Positions 1 through 11,936 are shown, numbered from the stretch's first letter. The stretch: DNA of 64,000 nt from Aromatoleum toluclasticum ATCC 700605 (GCF_000378245.1 NZ_KB899496.1:280216-344215); one strand, 5' to 3'. Numbers and translations are program-made. Notes: generated by a model not told the origin, from the sequence alone.

Positions 1-1
1 T

Positions 2-946
2 GCGGTGCCGATCCTGATCGGCGTCAATCTCGTGACCTTCGCGCTGTTTTTTGTCGTCAATTCGCCCGACGACATGGCGCGCATGCAGCTCGGGGTGAAG
101 CGCGTGACGCCCGAAGCGATCGAGCGCTGGAAGGTCGAGCGCGGGTACGATCGGCCGCTGTTCTTCAACACCGCGGCGAAGGGGAGCGGGCAGGTCACGG
201 AGACGATCTTCTTCCGGAAGTCCCTGCGGATGTTCACCTTCGACTTCGGGCGTGCGGACGATGGACGGGACATCGCGCAGGAGATCCGCGACCGCATGGG
301 GCCATCGCTTGCTCTGGCCTTGCCGACTTTCGTGCTGGGCTTGTTCGCATCGGTCTCGTTCGCGCTGATCCTCGTGTTCTTCCGTGCGAGCTACCTGGAT
401 TTCTGGGGTGTCGTGCTGTGCGTGGCGATGATGTCGATATCGAGCCTCTTCTACATCATCGGCGGACAGTGGCTGATCTCCAAGCTGTGGGCGCTGGTGC
501 CGATTTCGGGCTACGCACCGGGGCTCGACGCGTGGCGCTTCCTCGTTCTGCCGGTGGTGATCAGCGTGATCGCCGGCGTGGGCTCGAATGCACGCTGGTA
601 CCGGACGATCTTCCTCGAGGAGATCTCGCGCGATTACGTGCGGACGGCGCGCGCAAAGGGCTTGTCCGAACGTGTCGTGCTGTTCCGGCACGTGCTGAAG
701 AACGCGATGATCCCGATCCTGACCGGTGTGGTCGTGGTGATTCCGCTGCTGTTCATGGGCAGCCTGCTGGTCGAATCGTTCTTCGGCATCCCGGGGCTGG
801 GCAGCTACACGATCGACGCCATCAACGCGCAGGATTTCGCCGTCGTGCGGGCGATGGTGTTCATCGGTTCGGTGCTGTACATCGTCGGCCTGATCCTGAC
901 CGACATTTCCTATACGCTGGTCGATCCGCGCGTGAGGCTGGAGTAG
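2..946 (+). CDS. ABC transporter permease, peptide type (DppB/YejB-like), 5' partial
   Basis: The reading frame is open to the left edge, so the true start lies outside the window. At least five hydrophobic segments are visible. Near residues 200-235 of the visible part is the permease EAA-type loop (SRDYVRTARAKGLSE followed by RHVLKNAMIPI), which contacts the ATPase in binding-protein-dependent importers. The N-terminal remainder with a long periplasmic segment (ERGYDRPLFF) resembles DppB/OppB/YejB permeases for peptides, nickel or microcin C. The stop is 3 nt before the next permease gene, so the two are co-transcribed and probably form a heteromeric channel. The ATPase and binding-protein genes are not visible and are presumably upstream. 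Substrate unknown. Confidence 0.88.
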   Translation, partial: AVPILIGVNLVTFALFFVVNSPDDMARMQLGVKRVTPEAIERWKVERGYDRPLFFNTAAKGSGQVTETIFFRKSLRMFTFDFGRADDGRDIAQEIRDRMGPSLALALPTFVLGLFASVSFALILVFFRASYLDFWGVVLCVAMMSISSLFYIIGGQWLISKLWALVPISGYAPGLDAWRFLVLPVVISVIAGVGSNARWYRTIFLEEISRDYVRTARAKGLSERVVLFRHVLKNAMIPILTGVVVVIPLLFMGSLLVESFFGIPGLGSYTIDAINAQDFAVVRAMVFIGSVLYIVGLILTDISYTLVDPRVRLE

Positions 947-949
947 GCG

Positions 950-2365
950 ATGGGATTCCTGCCCGTTGTGCTGTGGACCGATGCGCTGTTTTTCGTGCTG
1001 CTCGCGATCGGCGCCGCGACAATCGTCCATGTCCGGCGTGAGGCCCCGCTGCGCGCCGCCTGGGGCAGGGTGGGGAGCCGCGCCGCCGGCATGGCTTCGG
1101 CAGTGATCCTGCTCGCCTTCCTCGTCATCGGCATCGCCGACAGCCTCCATTTCCGCGCACAGCTGTCGGCTGCGAACGGCGCGGCAGAGAGTGCGCCGGT
1201 CGCTCACTCGTCCGAGGTGCTGAGCGCGCTGGATGTCCTGCTCTCGTCCTTGCGCACACGCGTCGAGAAGACCTATTCGGCCCCCTTCGCGACGGCCTTG
1301 TACGCCCGCGAGACCGTCGAACTTCCCGGGGGAGGGCAATCGCGCATCTATCCGCGGCTCGCGTGGGGCGGGGCTCATCTGGGTGAGGCGACCGGCGAGC
1401 GCGATGCGGATGTCGCAAGACGGATCGCGACCGGCCTTGCCGGAGCAGCGGGGGGCTGGATCGCCGTGGCAGCGATCCTCGTCCTCATGCTGGCCCGCAG
1501 GCGCGGGAATGGGATGAGCGAGGCGGTGCGCGCCCTGTGGCGGGGAGAGACCGCGCTTGCGTGGCGGGCTGCGCTCTTCACGCTCGCCTGCGTGCTCGTG
1601 GTGACGATCCTGGCGATCAGGCTCGCGCCGTACTACCACGTCTTCGGCACCGACAAGGTCGGGCAGGACGTGCTTTACCTGTCGCTCAAGAGCGTGCGTA
1701 CCGCGCTGATCATCGGCACGCTGACGACGCTCGTGATGCTGCCGTTCGCGGTCGCGCTGGGCATCATGGCGGGGTATCTCGGAGGCTGGGTCGATGACGT
1801 GATCCAGTACATCTATACGGTGCTCAATGCCATTCCGGGCGTGCTGCTGATCGCCGCCGCCGTGCTGATGATGCAGGTGGTGATCGACACCCATCCGCAG
1901 TGGTTCGCGACCGCAGCCGAGCGTGCGGACGCACGGCTCCTGGCCTTGTGCCTGATCCTGGGCATCACGAGCTGGACCGGGCTGTGCCGGCTGTTGCGCG
2001 GCGAGACGCTGAAACTGCGCGAACTGGAATACGTGCAGGCGGCCCGTGCCTTCGGGGTCGGCACCGCCGCCATCCTGCGCCGCCACGTGTTGCCCAACGT
2101 GATGCACATCGTGATGATCGCGCTGGTCATGGACTTTTCCGGTCTTGTGCTGGCCGAAGCGGTGCTTTCCTATGTGGGCATCGGTGTCGATCCGACCACG
2201 ATCAGCTTCGGCACGATGATCAACGCGGCGCGCGCCGAGCTCGCACGCGAACCCATGGTTTGGTGGTCGCTGATGGCCGCCTTCGCCTTCATGTTCGTGC
2301 TGGTGCTCTCCGCGAACCTGTTTGCCGACGTCGTGCGCGACGCCTTCGATCCGCGCCGTTCCTGA
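950..2365 (+). CDS. ABC transporter permease, peptide type (DppC/YejE-like), extended N-terminus
   Basis: 471 residues, well above the roughly 300 usual for DppC-type permeases. The first ~230 residues carry three hydrophobic segments (about 1-25, 45-62 and 165-185) around a non-membrane stretch. The core permease begins near residue 230. The EAA loop is seen as [19 protein letters not shown] followed by [12 protein letters not shown] near residues 360-395. It starts 3 nt after the preceding permease gene and is its natural partner. A YejE-like or oligopeptide role is an inference; the extended N-terminus is directly visible. The next gene starts 82 nt later and is unrelated in function. Confidence 0.87.
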   Translation: MGFLPVVLWTDALFFVLLAIGAATIVHVRREAPLRAAWGRVGSRAAGMASAVILLAFLVIGIADSLHFRAQLSAANGAAESAPVAHSSEVLSALDVLLSSLRTRVEKTYSAPFATALYARETVELPGGGQSRIYPRLAWGGAHLGEATGERDADVARRIATGLAGAAGGWIAVAAILVLMLARRRGNGMSEAVRALWRGETALAWRAALFTLACVLVVTILAIRLAPYYHVFGTDKVGQDVLYLSLKSVRTALIIGTLTTLVMLPFAVALGIMAGYLGGWVDDVIQYIYTVLNAIPGVLLIAAAVLMMQVVIDTHPQWFATAAERADARLLALCLILGITSWTGLCRLLRGETLKLRELEYVQAARAFGVGTAAILRRHVLPNVMHIVMIALVMDFSGLVLAEAVLSYVGIGVDPTTISFGTMINAARAELAREPMVWWSLMAAFAFMFVLVLSANLFADVVRDAFDPRRS

Positions 2366-2447
2366 GCGCCGCGGACGGTGTCCGCGAACCAAGCACGGCC
2401 GCTGCCGTCTCATACGGGCAGCCCCCAACCCCACGTATCACCACATA

Positions 2448-4007
2448 ATGAAAACGATCAACTTCGACAACCGCTTCGTGCGCGAACTGCCGGGTGACCC
2501 GGAAGCGTCGCCGCATGTCCGCCAGGTGCATGGCGCCTGCTACTCCCGCGTGATGCCGACGCCGGTCGCGGCGCCGCGCCTGATCGCCTGGTCGCCCGAG
2601 GTTGCCGGGCTGCTCGGCTTCGATGAGGCCGATGTCCGCTCGGCAGAGTTCGCGCAGGTCTTCGGCGGCAACGCGCTGCTGCCCGGCATGGAGCCCTACG
2701 CCGCCTGCTACGGCGGGCACCAGTTCGGCAACTGGGCGGGGCAACTCGGCGACGGACGCGCAATCACGCTCGGCGAAGCGATCAATCCGCATGGCGAGCG
2801 CTGGGAGCTCCAGCTGAAGGGCGCCGGGCCGACGCCCTACTCGCGCCGCGCGGACGGCCGTGCGGTGCTGCGTTCGTCCATCCGCGAGTTCCTGTGCAGC
2901 GAGGCGATGCATCACCTGGGTATCCCGACCACCCGTGCCCTGAGCATCGTCGCCACGGGCGAGGCGGTCGTCCGCGACATGTTCTACGACGGGCGGCCGC
3001 GGGCCGAGCCGGGTGCGGTCGTGTGCCGCGTGGCACCGTCGTTCATCCGTTTTGGTAACTTCGAGATCTTCACCGCGCGCGGCGACGAAGGCTTGCTGGA
3101 AAGACTGGTCGACTTCACGATCGCGCGCGATTTTCCCGGTATCACCGGCGAGACCGCGACGCGGCGGGTGGAGTGGTTCAATGCCGTGTGCGAACGCACG
3201 GCGCGGCTCGTCGCCCACTGGATGCGCGTGGGCTTCGTGCATGGCGTGATGAACACCGACAACATGTCGATCCTCGGACTGACGATCGATTACGGTCCCT
3301 ATGGCTGGACCGACAACTTCGATCCGGGGTGGACGCCGAACACGACCGACGCGCAGGGGCGCCGCTATCGCTTCGGCAACCAGCCGCATATCGCGCAGTG
3401 GAATCTCCTCCAGCTCGCGAACGCGCTGTATCCGGCCTTTGGTGTGGTCGAGCCGTTGCAGGACGGCCTTTCACGCTACGCGGCGGTGTATGAGGCCGAA
3501 AGCCGCAGCATGCTTGCCGCGAAACTCGGCCTCGAGGAACTGCGGGACGAGGACGATGGGCTCGTCGAAACCTTGCACGAGCTGATGACCACGGCGGAAG
3601 TCGACATGACGATTCTGTTCCGCGAGCTCTCCCGCGTGGATGCGGAGGCGCCGACTCTAGAACCGCTGCGTGAGGCCTTCTATGCCGACGACAAGCTGCG
3701 CGCGCACGAGGCGGCATTCGCCGAGTGGTTGGGGCGCTACGCCGCACGCGTCCGTACGGACGGAGTGCCCGCCGAGGAGAGGAGGTCGCGCATGAACGCG
3801 GTCAATCCGCGCTACGTGCTGCGCAACTACCTCGCCCAGGAGGCGATCGACGCGGCGGAGCAGGGCGACGATTCGCTCGTGTCCGAACTGCTCGACGTGA
3901 TGCGCCGCCCTTACGACGATCAACCCGGGCGCGAACGTTTCGCGGCGCGCCGTCCCGACTGGGCGCGCAACCGCGCAGGGTGCTCGATGCTGTCGTGCAG
4001 CTCGTAG
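2448..4007 (+). CDS. selO: Protein adenylyltransferase SelO (YdiU family)
   Basis: 519 residues, the usual length for SelO. This pseudokinase-fold enzyme transfers AMP from ATP to Ser/Thr/Tyr of proteins, many of them redox enzymes. Visible signatures include [24 protein letters not shown] and the catalytic stretch [10 protein letters not shown] with IDYGPYGW. The C-terminus ends CSS, so the position that is selenocysteine in eukaryotic SelO is cysteine, as in most bacteria. The ATG at 2448 was chosen because it opens the conserved N-terminus ([16 protein letters not shown]); the frame extends further upstream but that part looks non-coding. The gene converges on smpB with a 12-nt gap and no obvious terminator. 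Confidence 0.95.
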   Translation: MKTINFDNRFVRELPGDPEASPHVRQVHGACYSRVMPTPVAAPRLIAWSPEVAGLLGFDEADVRSAEFAQVFGGNALLPGMEPYAACYGGHQFGNWAGQLGDGRAITLGEAINPHGERWELQLKGAGPTPYSRRADGRAVLRSSIREFLCSEAMHHLGIPTTRALSIVATGEAVVRDMFYDGRPRAEPGAVVCRVAPSFIRFGNFEIFTARGDEGLLERLVDFTIARDFPGITGETATRRVEWFNAVCERTARLVAHWMRVGFVHGVMNTDNMSILGLTIDYGPYGWTDNFDPGWTPNTTDAQGRRYRFGNQPHIAQWNLLQLANALYPAFGVVEPLQDGLSRYAAVYEAESRSMLAAKLGLEELRDEDDGLVETLHELMTTAEVDMTILFRELSRVDAEAPTLEPLREAFYADDKLRAHEAAFAEWLGRYAARVRTDGVPAEERRSRMNAVNPRYVLRNYLAQEAIDAAEQGDDSLVSELLDVMRRPYDDQPGRERFAARRPDWARNRAGCSMLSCSS

Positions 4008-4019
4008 GACAGCTTCGCG

Positions 4020-4466
4020 TCAGACCTTGACCTTCATTAGGCGCGCCTTGTCGCGTTCCCAGTCCCGCTCCTTCGCGTCCTCGCGCTTGTCATACTGCTT
4101 CTTGCCCTTCGCGAGCCCGACCAGCGCCTTGATGCGGCCCTTGGTGAAGTGAAGATCGAGCGGCACGAGCGCGTAGCCGGCGCGTTCGACCTTGCCGATG
4201 AGCTTGGAGATCTCGTTACCGTGGAGCAGGAGCTTGCGCGTGCGCACGGGGTCCGGCGTGATGTGCGATGACGCGGCGGGCAGCGCCGTGATGTGCATGC
4301 CGACGATGAAGATCTCCCCGTTGCGGATGATCACGTAGGCTTCCTTGATATTCGCGCGGCCGGCCCGGATTGCCTTGACCTCCCAGCCCTCGAGCACGAG
4401 TCCGGCTTCGTACTTCTCCTCGATGAAGTAATCGTGGTAGGCCTTGCGGTTGTCGATGATGCTCAT
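4020..4466 (-). CDS. smpB: SsrA-binding protein SmpB
   Basis: 148 residues. SmpB binds tmRNA and delivers it to stalled ribosomes in trans-translation. The OB-fold signature is clear: [20 protein letters not shown], then [11 protein letters not shown], then the basic C-terminal tail [17 protein letters not shown]. The ATG at 4466 opens the conserved [14 protein letters not shown]; the longer frame upstream overlaps the divergent ratA-like gene and is rejected. Divergence of smpB from ratA/rnfH-like genes is the standard proteobacterial arrangement. Confidence 0.97.
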   Translation of the reverse strand: MSIIDNRKAYHDYFIEEKYEAGLVLEGWEVKAIRAGRANIKEAYVIIRNGEIFIVGMHITALPAASSHITPDPVRTRKLLLHGNEISKLIGKVERAGYALVPLDLHFTKGRIKALVGLAKGKKQYDKREDAKERDWERDKARLMKVKV

Positions 4467-4580
4467 GCGGGTTCTGGATCCTGTGCCTCGCGGCTGGTCC
4501 GCGGGAAGCGGTCGTTGGCGGTGCGTTGCGGTAGAATCGCCCATTTTAGCAGTTCGGCAAAGCGCCGGTCCCACACGCAT

Positions 4581-5018
4581 ATGGCTGAAGTCAGGAAGCA
4601 GGTTCTGATCGAGTTCACCCCCGCGCAGATGTTCGAGCTCGTCGACCGCTGCGAAGACTATCCGCAATTCCTCCCCTGGTGCGGAGGCGCGGATGTGCAG
4701 GATCGCTCGGAAAACAAGACGGTTGCGACGCTACACATCAGCTATCACGGCATCAAGGCGAATTTCACGACCGAAAACGCCAAGGTATTTCCGGGCGAGA
4801 TGAAGATCGGCCTCCGCGAAGGCCCGTTCACGCATCTCGACGGCCTGTGGCGATTCACCGCTCTCGGCGACACGGCGTGCAAGGTCGAGTTCAACCTGCA
4901 CTACCAGTTCTCCAGCAAGCTGCTGGAAAAGGTGCTCGGCCCGGTGTTCAGCCACATCGCGAACACGTTCGTGGAGTCATTCATCAAGCGCGCGCAGCAG
5001 GTGTATCCGAAGAGATGA
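4581..5018 (+). CDS. ratA: RatA/COQ10-like START-domain protein
   Basis: 145 residues of the polyketide-cyclase/COQ10 START-like fold: N-terminal [14 protein letters not shown], then [11 protein letters not shown] and a C-terminal helix ending [14 protein letters not shown]. Family members bind coenzyme Q-type lipids; E. coli RatA has been reported to block 70S ribosome association, so the toxin label is debated. The ATG at 4581 is the first one matching the family start. Its stop overlaps the start of the next gene (ATGA), indicating translational coupling, and smpB is divergent. Confidence 0.9.
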   Translation: MAEVRKQVLIEFTPAQMFELVDRCEDYPQFLPWCGGADVQDRSENKTVATLHISYHGIKANFTTENAKVFPGEMKIGLREGPFTHLDGLWRFTALGDTACKVEFNLHYQFSSKLLEKVLGPVFSHIANTFVESFIKRAQQVYPKR

Positions 5019-5341
5019 CAATGGCCGCATTCATCGACGTGGAAGTCTCCTACGCACTGCCTTCGAAGCAGGAGCTGATCAAGGTCCGGGTCGCCGAGGG
5101 GGCGACGGTTCGCGATGCGATCGAGGCATCTGGCGTCCTCGTGAAGCACCCCGACATCGAGCTCGACGGTCGTAACAAGGTCGGCGTTTTCGCCAAGCTG
5201 ACGCGACTCGATACCACACTGCGCGATCGCGACCGCGTGGAGATCTACCGGCCGCTCATCGCCGACCCGAAGGCCGTACGGAAGAAGCGTGCCGAGGAAG
5301 GCAAGGCGATGAAGAAGGGCGGCGGTCCGGCCGAAGAATGA
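5015..5341 (+). CDS. RnfH family ubiquitin-like-fold protein (RatB-like)
   Basis: 108 residues with the beta-grasp pattern of the RnfH family: [20 protein letters not shown], the segment [20 protein letters not shown], and [20 protein letters not shown] near the end. The function of RnfH is not settled; it is named from an association with rnf operons and is also called RatB because it follows ratA. It starts at ATG 5015, overlapping the ratA stop. An alternative ATG two codons on (5021) would give nearly the same protein. The Lys/Glu-rich tail is typical. Confidence 0.88.
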   Translation: MTMAAFIDVEVSYALPSKQELIKVRVAEGATVRDAIEASGVLVKHPDIELDGRNKVGVFAKLTRLDTTLRDRDRVEIYRPLIADPKAVRKKRAEEGKAMKKGGGPAEE

Positions 5342-5380
5342 GGGTCGTGCGCCCCCGCCGGACGAATCCGGCTGCGGCGC

Positions 5381-5923
5381 CTACCTGCAGTTCTGGTCGA
5401 TGTAGCGCTGCGAGTTCTCGATCTCGGCCGTGCGTGCGGCATCGTCCATGAGTTCGCGCTGACCTTCGCTGTTGAAGCGCGTGATGCGGCGGCTGTTCTT
5501 GAGCCCCGCGATCTGGCTGCGGGCCTGCTCGCAGCTACGGGCGACTTCGGCCGCCCGCTGGCGCTCCTTTTCCGCCTTGGCTTCGGCCTCTGCCGTGGCC
5601 ACTTTGCGCTGGCGGAATTCGGTTTCCTTTTCCGCCATCGTCTTGGGTTTGGACGGATCAGCCTTTGCCCCCGCCGGTTTGCCGGCCGCGGCGCCGTCGG
5701 TCGCGGGTTTCTGCTCGGCCGCGTCGCCGGATTGATCCGGTGCGACTTCATCCCTCATCGGCACCTTGGCCCGGCTCGCGGGTTTGACAGCTTTCACGGC
5801 TCCGGTCGGAGGAGGCGTGTCGGAGTAGTTGATCCGTCCCTGCGCGTCGCGCCACTGGTACACCTGAGCCGCTGCGGGCAGTGCAAGGGTCAGGCTCAAG
5901 ACGAGCAGGCTAAGGCGACGCAT
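5381..5923 (-). CDS. DUF4124 domain-containing secreted protein
   Basis: 180 residues. The N-terminus MRRLSLLVLSLTLALPAAAQ is a Sec signal peptide. It is followed by the DUF4124 motif VYQWRDAQGRINYSDTPPP (about residues 21-39). The rest is low-complexity and then a charged helical, probably coiled-coil region (KETEFRQRKVATAEAEAKAE) with two cysteines (SCEQ and the C-terminal NCR). The family is periplasmic and of unknown function, common in beta- and gammaproteobacteria. It is divergent from guaB and ends 39 nt from the convergent rnfH-like gene; the gap holds a GCCGGA-CGAA-TCCGGC hairpin that may end both units. Confidence 0.85.
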   Translation of the reverse strand: MRRLSLLVLSLTLALPAAAQVYQWRDAQGRINYSDTPPPTGAVKAVKPASRAKVPMRDEVAPDQSGDAAEQKPATDGAAAGKPAGAKADPSKPKTMAEKETEFRQRKVATAEAEAKAEKERQRAAEVARSCEQARSQIAGLKNSRRITRFNSEGQRELMDDAARTAEIENSQRYIDQNCR

Positions 5924-5940
5924 CGGACGGGCTCCATTGA

Positions 5941-7467
<1,527 letters not shown>

Positions 7468-7482
7468 TTCCTCGCTGACCTA

Positions 7483-7517
7483 AAAGGCGGCCCCCGGTGG
7501 GCCGCCTTTCCTTTTTT
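7483..7517 (+). terminator. Rho-independent terminator after guaB
   Basis: A perfect 11-bp stem (AAAGGCGGCCC paired with GGGCCGCCTTT) with a 5-nt loop, followed by a T-rich tract. It lies 16 nt after the guaB stop and 20 nt before guaA, so guaA either has its own promoter or depends on read-through. Confidence 0.93.
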
Positions 7518-7537
7518 CGTACCCCTGAGACCTCGCC

Positions 7538-9103
7538 ATGGCTCACCAGAATATTCTCATCCTTGATTTCGGTTCCCAAGTCACCCAGCTCATCGCGCGC
7601 CGCATCCGCGAACAGCAGGTGTACTGCGAGATCCATCCGTTCGACGTGACCGACGAGTTTGTGCGCGACTTCGCGCCGGCCGGCGTGATCCTGTCCGGCG
7701 GCCCGAACTCTGTCTATGAGGCGGTGGGCTGGCATGCGCCGCAGGCTGTCTTCGAACTGGGTGTGCCGGTGTTGGGCATCTGCTACGGCATGCAGACGAT
7801 GGCACAGCAACTGGGCGGCAAAGTGGAAAGCTCTGGCAAGCGCGAATTCGGCTACGCCGAGATTCGTGCCCGCGGTCATTCGGAGCTCTTCCGCGGCATC
7901 CAGGACCGGACGAACGACGAGGGTCATGGGCTGCTCGACGTCTGGATGAGCCACGGCGACAAGGTCACCGAGATGCCCCCGGGCTTCAAGGTGATCGCGA
8001 GCAACGAATCCTGCCCGATCGCGGCGATCGCCGACGAATCGCGCAAGTTCTACGCCGTGCAGTTCCATCCGGAAGTCACGCACACGATCCAGGGCAAGGA
8101 GATGATCGCCCGCTTCGTGCACGAGATCTGCGGCTGCGGCCACGACTGGAACATGCCGGACTATGTCGCCGAGGCGATAGCGAAGGTGCGCGCGCAGGTC
8201 GGCAAGGAGGAGGTGATCCTCGGCCTGTCCGGCGGCGTCGATTCGTCGGTGGTCGCGGCGCTGCTGCATCGCGCGATCGGCGATCAGCTGACCTGCGTGT
8301 TCGTCGACAACGGCCTGCTGCGCCTGAACGAGGCCGAGCAGGTGATGCAGACCTTCGCCCGCAATCTAGGCGTCAAGGTGATCCATGTCGACGCGACCGA
8401 ACAGTTCATGGGCCACCTCAAAGGGGTCTCCGATCCTGAGCAGAAACGCAAGATCATCGGCCGTGAGTTTGTCGAGGTGTTCCAGGCCGAAGCGCAGAAG
8501 CTGCCGAATGCGAAGTGGTTGGCGCAGGGGACGATCTACCCGGACGTGATCGAGTCGGCCGGTTCGAAGACCGGCAAGGCGCACACGATCAAGAGCCACC
8601 ACAACGTGGGCGGGCTGCCCGACACGCTGAATCTCAAGCTGCTCGAGCCGCTGCGCGAGCTGTTCAAGGACGAGGTCCGCGAACTGGGGATCGCGCTGGG
8701 CCTGCCGCATGACATGGTTTATCGCCACCCCTTCCCCGGCCCGGGCCTCGGCGTGCGCATCCTCGGCGAGGTGAAGAAGGAATTCGCCGACCTGCTGCGC
8801 CGTGCGGACGCGATCTTCATCGATGAACTGCGCGCGGCCGACTGGTACGACAAGACCAGCCAGGCCTTCGCGGTCTTCCTGCCGGTGAAGAGTGTCGGCG
8901 TGATGGGCGACGGCCGCACCTACGAGTACGTCGTCGCGCTGCGCGCCGTGCAGACGCAGGACTTCATGACGGCGCACTGGGCCGAGCTGCCGCACAGCCT
9001 GCTGGGCAAGGTGTCGAACCGGATCATCAATGAAGTCCGGGGTATCAACCGTGTCGTGTATGACATCTCAGGGAAGCCGCCTGCGACCATCGAGTGGGAG
9101 TGA
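7538..9103 (+). CDS. guaA: GMP synthase (glutamine-hydrolysing)
   Basis: 521 residues. It aminates XMP to GMP using glutamine. The N-terminal class I amidotransferase domain has [16 protein letters not shown] (Cys nucleophile) and the triad FHPEVTHT. The ATP-pyrophosphatase P-loop is [16 protein letters not shown] near residue 228. The C-terminal dimerisation domain ends KPPATIEWE, the invariant family end. With guaB it completes de novo GMP synthesis. The 3' end of guaA is a known target for some integrative elements; see the adjoining intergenic region. Confidence 0.98.
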   Translation: MAHQNILILDFGSQVTQLIARRIREQQVYCEIHPFDVTDEFVRDFAPAGVILSGGPNSVYEAVGWHAPQAVFELGVPVLGICYGMQTMAQQLGGKVESSGKREFGYAEIRARGHSELFRGIQDRTNDEGHGLLDVWMSHGDKVTEMPPGFKVIASNESCPIAAIADESRKFYAVQFHPEVTHTIQGKEMIARFVHEICGCGHDWNMPDYVAEAIAKVRAQVGKEEVILGLSGGVDSSVVAALLHRAIGDQLTCVFVDNGLLRLNEAEQVMQTFARNLGVKVIHVDATEQFMGHLKGVSDPEQKRKIIGREFVEVFQAEAQKLPNAKWLAQGTIYPDVIESAGSKTGKAHTIKSHHNVGGLPDTLNLKLLEPLRELFKDEVRELGIALGLPHDMVYRHPFPGPGLGVRILGEVKKEFADLLRRADAIFIDELRAADWYDKTSQAFAVFLPVKSVGVMGDGRTYEYVVALRAVQTQDFMTAHWAELPHSLLGKVSNRIINEVRGINRVVYDISGKPPATIEWE

Positions 9104-9591
9104 TAGCCGTCATCACACAACAATAAAAACAATAACTTAATGCCGTATCGTTGATGATTGGAACGAATTATTAACGAGCAGAAACCCCGGCAAGTGCTGG
9201 GGTTCCTTGCTTTCTGGACCCTGCCCATCGTCGGCGAACCGGCTCGAACTGACGGTATTCTTAACGGTATACGCCGCTAGGTGTAAGGGAATTGCTCGTT
9301 TACCGTCTATATGCCTATCATATATATGACGGTAAACCAGACCGGTGATCAACGACGGATCAAGCTACTATCGCAGTCGAACCGAGCAGGCCACGGTTGC
9401 CTGACTCAAACAAAACGGCCTCCGCGAAACCCGGGGCAATTCACGGTGCAGGAAGGCAAGATAGAGATCTGCCCCGGCCCCGGCGGGCGGGGGTGCGAGA
9501 TCAGGCTGTGGCTACCGCGTAGCACACCGGCGGCGAACGCGACCGACCGTCACCCTTCGTAAGCCTTCACCGGACTCCTGCGAGGCGGTCT
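9104..9591 (+). other. Gene-free AT-richer stretch downstream of guaA
   Basis: About 490 nt with clearly lower GC than its neighbours in the first 250 nt. I see no convincing gene. It contains a hairpin at about 9183-9204 (AACCCCGGC, loop AAGT, GCTGGGGTT) with only a weak T tail, which may terminate guaA, an inverted repeat at 9298-9337, and a weak look-alike of the ECF motif (TGTAAGGGA at 9282). Short open frames on both strands resemble nothing I recognise. Confidence 0.6.
9298..9337. repeat. Inverted repeat in the guaA downstream scar
   Basis: The perfect 10-bp arms GTTTACCGTC and GACGGTAAAC flank TATATG/CATATA inner arms with a 3-nt bulge. Related words GACGGTAT and AACGGTAT occur at about 9251 and 9264. 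It could be an operator, or a remnant of a mobile-element end. No gene is attached. Confidence 0.6.
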
Positions 9592-11622
9592 TCAATCGAC
9601 CCCGAGCACGCGCATCATCTCGTGGTCCTCGTGCGACAGGATGTGGCAGTGCCAGACGTAACGCCCCCGCTTGTCGAAGCTAGCCTTGATGCGCGTTACC
9701 TGGCCCGGCAAAGCTGTGACCACGTCCTTGGGTGCGTTCTCCACATAGCCTTCATTCGGTCCGAGGCTCACAGCGGCACCGACACTGATGTCGGAGATGG
9801 CCGCCACCGCGCCGAGGGCACCATTGTGCTGCAGCACGGATAAGGGCTCACCCTCCGCGAACTCGATTTCGTTGCGCCCTACGACCTCGAAGTTGACAAG
9901 ATGTAGATGCACCGGGTGGGCGTCGCCGGTGAAGTTGTGAATCTCCCACATTTCGGTCACATCGAGGGCCGGCGTCTCGGTCGGCGGCTGGAACCAGGTG
10001 AAGGCGGTTGCGGTGGCGTCGGCATTGACGACGCCGAGCAGGGGTTGAAGGCGACCGAATTCGTCCTTGCCCTCGAACAGCGCAACCTTGCGCGTCGCCG
10101 TCGGTTCGCCAACCTGCGTGCCGAAACCCAGCTCGCCCGCCGAGTCATTGAAGGCGTGCACATCGAAGCTGTCGGGCACGGCCTGCTCGAACGACATGGT
10201 CACGTCGAAGGCCATGATGCGGTCGGTCTGACGGTCGGGGAATACATCGTCAGGGTCGAACGGCTCACCGAAGTCTCCACCGAAGGGTGCATCCGCACCG
10301 ATGTTCTCCATGATGATCCGCTGGCCCGCAAGGTCTGCGAAATCGATTACGACGTCGTAGCGACCGCCGGGCTCAAACACCAGCCGGTCGATCATGTTGG
10401 CTTGGGACGCCAGCCCCTGGTCGGCACCGATCACGTAAAACGGTAGCGGGCTGCCCGCCCCCTCCAGATCGGTGGCCGCCAGCGAAGCCGCAACTCGGAA
10501 GCGGAGGATCAGGAAGCGCGAATCCGAGCCGTTGAGCAGGCGCAGGCGGTAATGGCGCGGCTCCACGTCCGCCTTGGGCCAGATCTTGCCATTGACTACG
10601 ATGTGGTCGCCGAAGAACTCGGCAAGCGCGGTCGGGCCGCCGTGCGGAAAGAGTTCGGACGGCAACTCCGCGTCCTCGCCGTCGATGAAATCCTCATAGA
10701 ACGGATCGCCCGGGAAGGCCGGATAGAACAGCTCGCCCCTTCTGGTAAACATGCGATCCTGGACCGCATACGCCAGCTCGTAGGGAAACGCAGGCAGGCC
10801 GAGCGGATTGCGCGGCAGGCCCGTATCCCACTCATCGCGCACAAAGTAGAAGCCCGCAAGCCCGGCATAGACGTTCAGTCGGGTGATGCCGAGTGCATGG
10901 TCGTGGTACCACAGGCTGCCCGCCCGCACCCTATTGTCGTAGCGGAAGGTATTGGTGAAACCATCGGGAGCGAAGTCCCACTGCGGGCCCTTGACCTTGC
11001 CATCCGGGCTGTAGAAGAACTCCGGGTTGCCGTCGAACTGGTAGTCGCTGTGGCCGCCGTGCAGGTGCGTGATGATGGGCACGCCATCGCGCTCGATGCT
11101 GAACTGCCGGTAGTCGACGCCATTGACCGAACTGTCGCCGTGCAGCGAATAGCACCAGTGGGTGCTGGTATCGACCGGCAGCAGGTGCTTCCTGCCCTGA
11201 AGCTCGTTTTCCCAGCGCACCACGGTCTCGGCCGCGCCACCCGCAGAGGCACTCATGACCTGGAAAGTCTGCCCGGGCCAGGACACGGTATCGGCGCCGT
11301 AGCCCCACACCTTGGTCTTCAGCCGCCTGCCGCTGTGCGGATCGACGAGTCCGGTTTCCTGCACGGTCTCCCGCGCGCGCAGGCTGAAATTGGGTGCCTG
11401 GACCGGCCTTCCGTTGCTGTTCAGGTCCTTGAAAAGGAAGGCCGGGTCCAGCGCATTGGGGGCCGATTCGACGAACTTGAATTGCAGCGCCGGGTCGCTA
11501 AGCGCGCCGGCGCCAGACAGCAGTGCATACGCATGCGCGGTACGAAGAAATGGATGAAGCGGGAGCGCAATGCCGGATCCAGCGAGGGCACAAGTCTTCA
11601 GAAAGGAACGACGGGTGAACAT
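9592..11622 (-). CDS. Tat-exported multicopper oxidase (CotA/laccase-like)
   Basis: 676 residues. The N-terminus MFTRRSFLKTCALAGSG is a twin-arginine signal ending near LRTAHA, so the enzyme is periplasmic. Copper ligand motifs appear in order: THLHGGHSD (about 205-213), LWYHDHALGIT (about 260), HPVHLHLVNF (about 580) and the type-1/type-3 cluster WHCHILSHEDHEMM near the C-terminus. It should couple oxidation of a substrate (phenolic, Mn or Cu(I)) to reduction of O2 to water. The start at 11622 has a good ribosome site (GTGGAGGTCAGAA). Monocistronic; 30 nt upstream the frame continues without meaning. Substrate unknown. Confidence 0.92.
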   Translation of the reverse strand: MFTRRSFLKTCALAGSGIALPLHPFLRTAHAYALLSGAGALSDPALQFKFVESAPNALDPAFLFKDLNSNGRPVQAPNFSLRARETVQETGLVDPHSGRRLKTKVWGYGADTVSWPGQTFQVMSASAGGAAETVVRWENELQGRKHLLPVDTSTHWCYSLHGDSSVNGVDYRQFSIERDGVPIITHLHGGHSDYQFDGNPEFFYSPDGKVKGPQWDFAPDGFTNTFRYDNRVRAGSLWYHDHALGITRLNVYAGLAGFYFVRDEWDTGLPRNPLGLPAFPYELAYAVQDRMFTRRGELFYPAFPGDPFYEDFIDGEDAELPSELFPHGGPTALAEFFGDHIVVNGKIWPKADVEPRHYRLRLLNGSDSRFLILRFRVAASLAATDLEGAGSPLPFYVIGADQGLASQANMIDRLVFEPGGRYDVVIDFADLAGQRIIMENIGADAPFGGDFGEPFDPDDVFPDRQTDRIMAFDVTMSFEQAVPDSFDVHAFNDSAGELGFGTQVGEPTATRKVALFEGKDEFGRLQPLLGVVNADATATAFTWFQPPTETPALDVTEMWEIHNFTGDAHPVHLHLVNFEVVGRNEIEFAEGEPLSVLQHNGALGAVAAISDISVGAAVSLGPNEGYVENAPKDVVTALPGQVTRIKASFDKRGRYVWHCHILSHEDHEMMRVLGVD

Positions 11623-11936
11623 TTCTGACCTCCACGAATCTACGCGCGGCCTGCCGTGCAAGTTGAAGTTTGCGGCCTGTTTCAGCAGCTGCACTGCCCG
11701 GACTTTGCCATTGGTCATGATCCGCGCCGGCTAAGGTGCGCGGCGCGGATCATGTTCTTTTTATAGCGGTATATTGATGGATTCTGAAATTGCGAGCCAC
11801 GACTTCTCGGCGCCGGATGTGTCGGGCATGCGGAGTCCCTCGCTGGATATCCGGTTCTGCAGGGCTGCGTATCGCCGCCATGCCGATGAATTCAGCTTAG
11901 ATCACCGTGAGCGCGGCACAAGGCCGCGTCGCGCTG
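11623..11936 (+). other. Intergenic region between the multicopper oxidase and lysE-like genes
   Basis: About 310 nt. It must hold the oxidase promoter on the minus strand; AT-rich sequence near 11758-11775 (TATACCGCTATAAAAAG on the minus strand) is the best place for it. No further gene or structure is supported. Confidence 0.4.

Noticed and set aside
9282..9311. Ninth possible ECF motif (TGTAAGGGA, 13 nt, CGTCTATA)
   Set aside because: The second box is CGTC instead of CGAC and no plus-strand gene follows, so I did not count it.
8920..9352. Short minus-strand open frames over the end of guaA and its flank
   Set aside because: They are antisense to the conserved guaA C-terminus or lie in AT-rich scar; no ribosome site or family pattern.
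9104..9591. Integrative element at the guaA 3' end
   Set aside because: No integrase gene and no second copy of the guaA end in the window; only a possible scar is supported.
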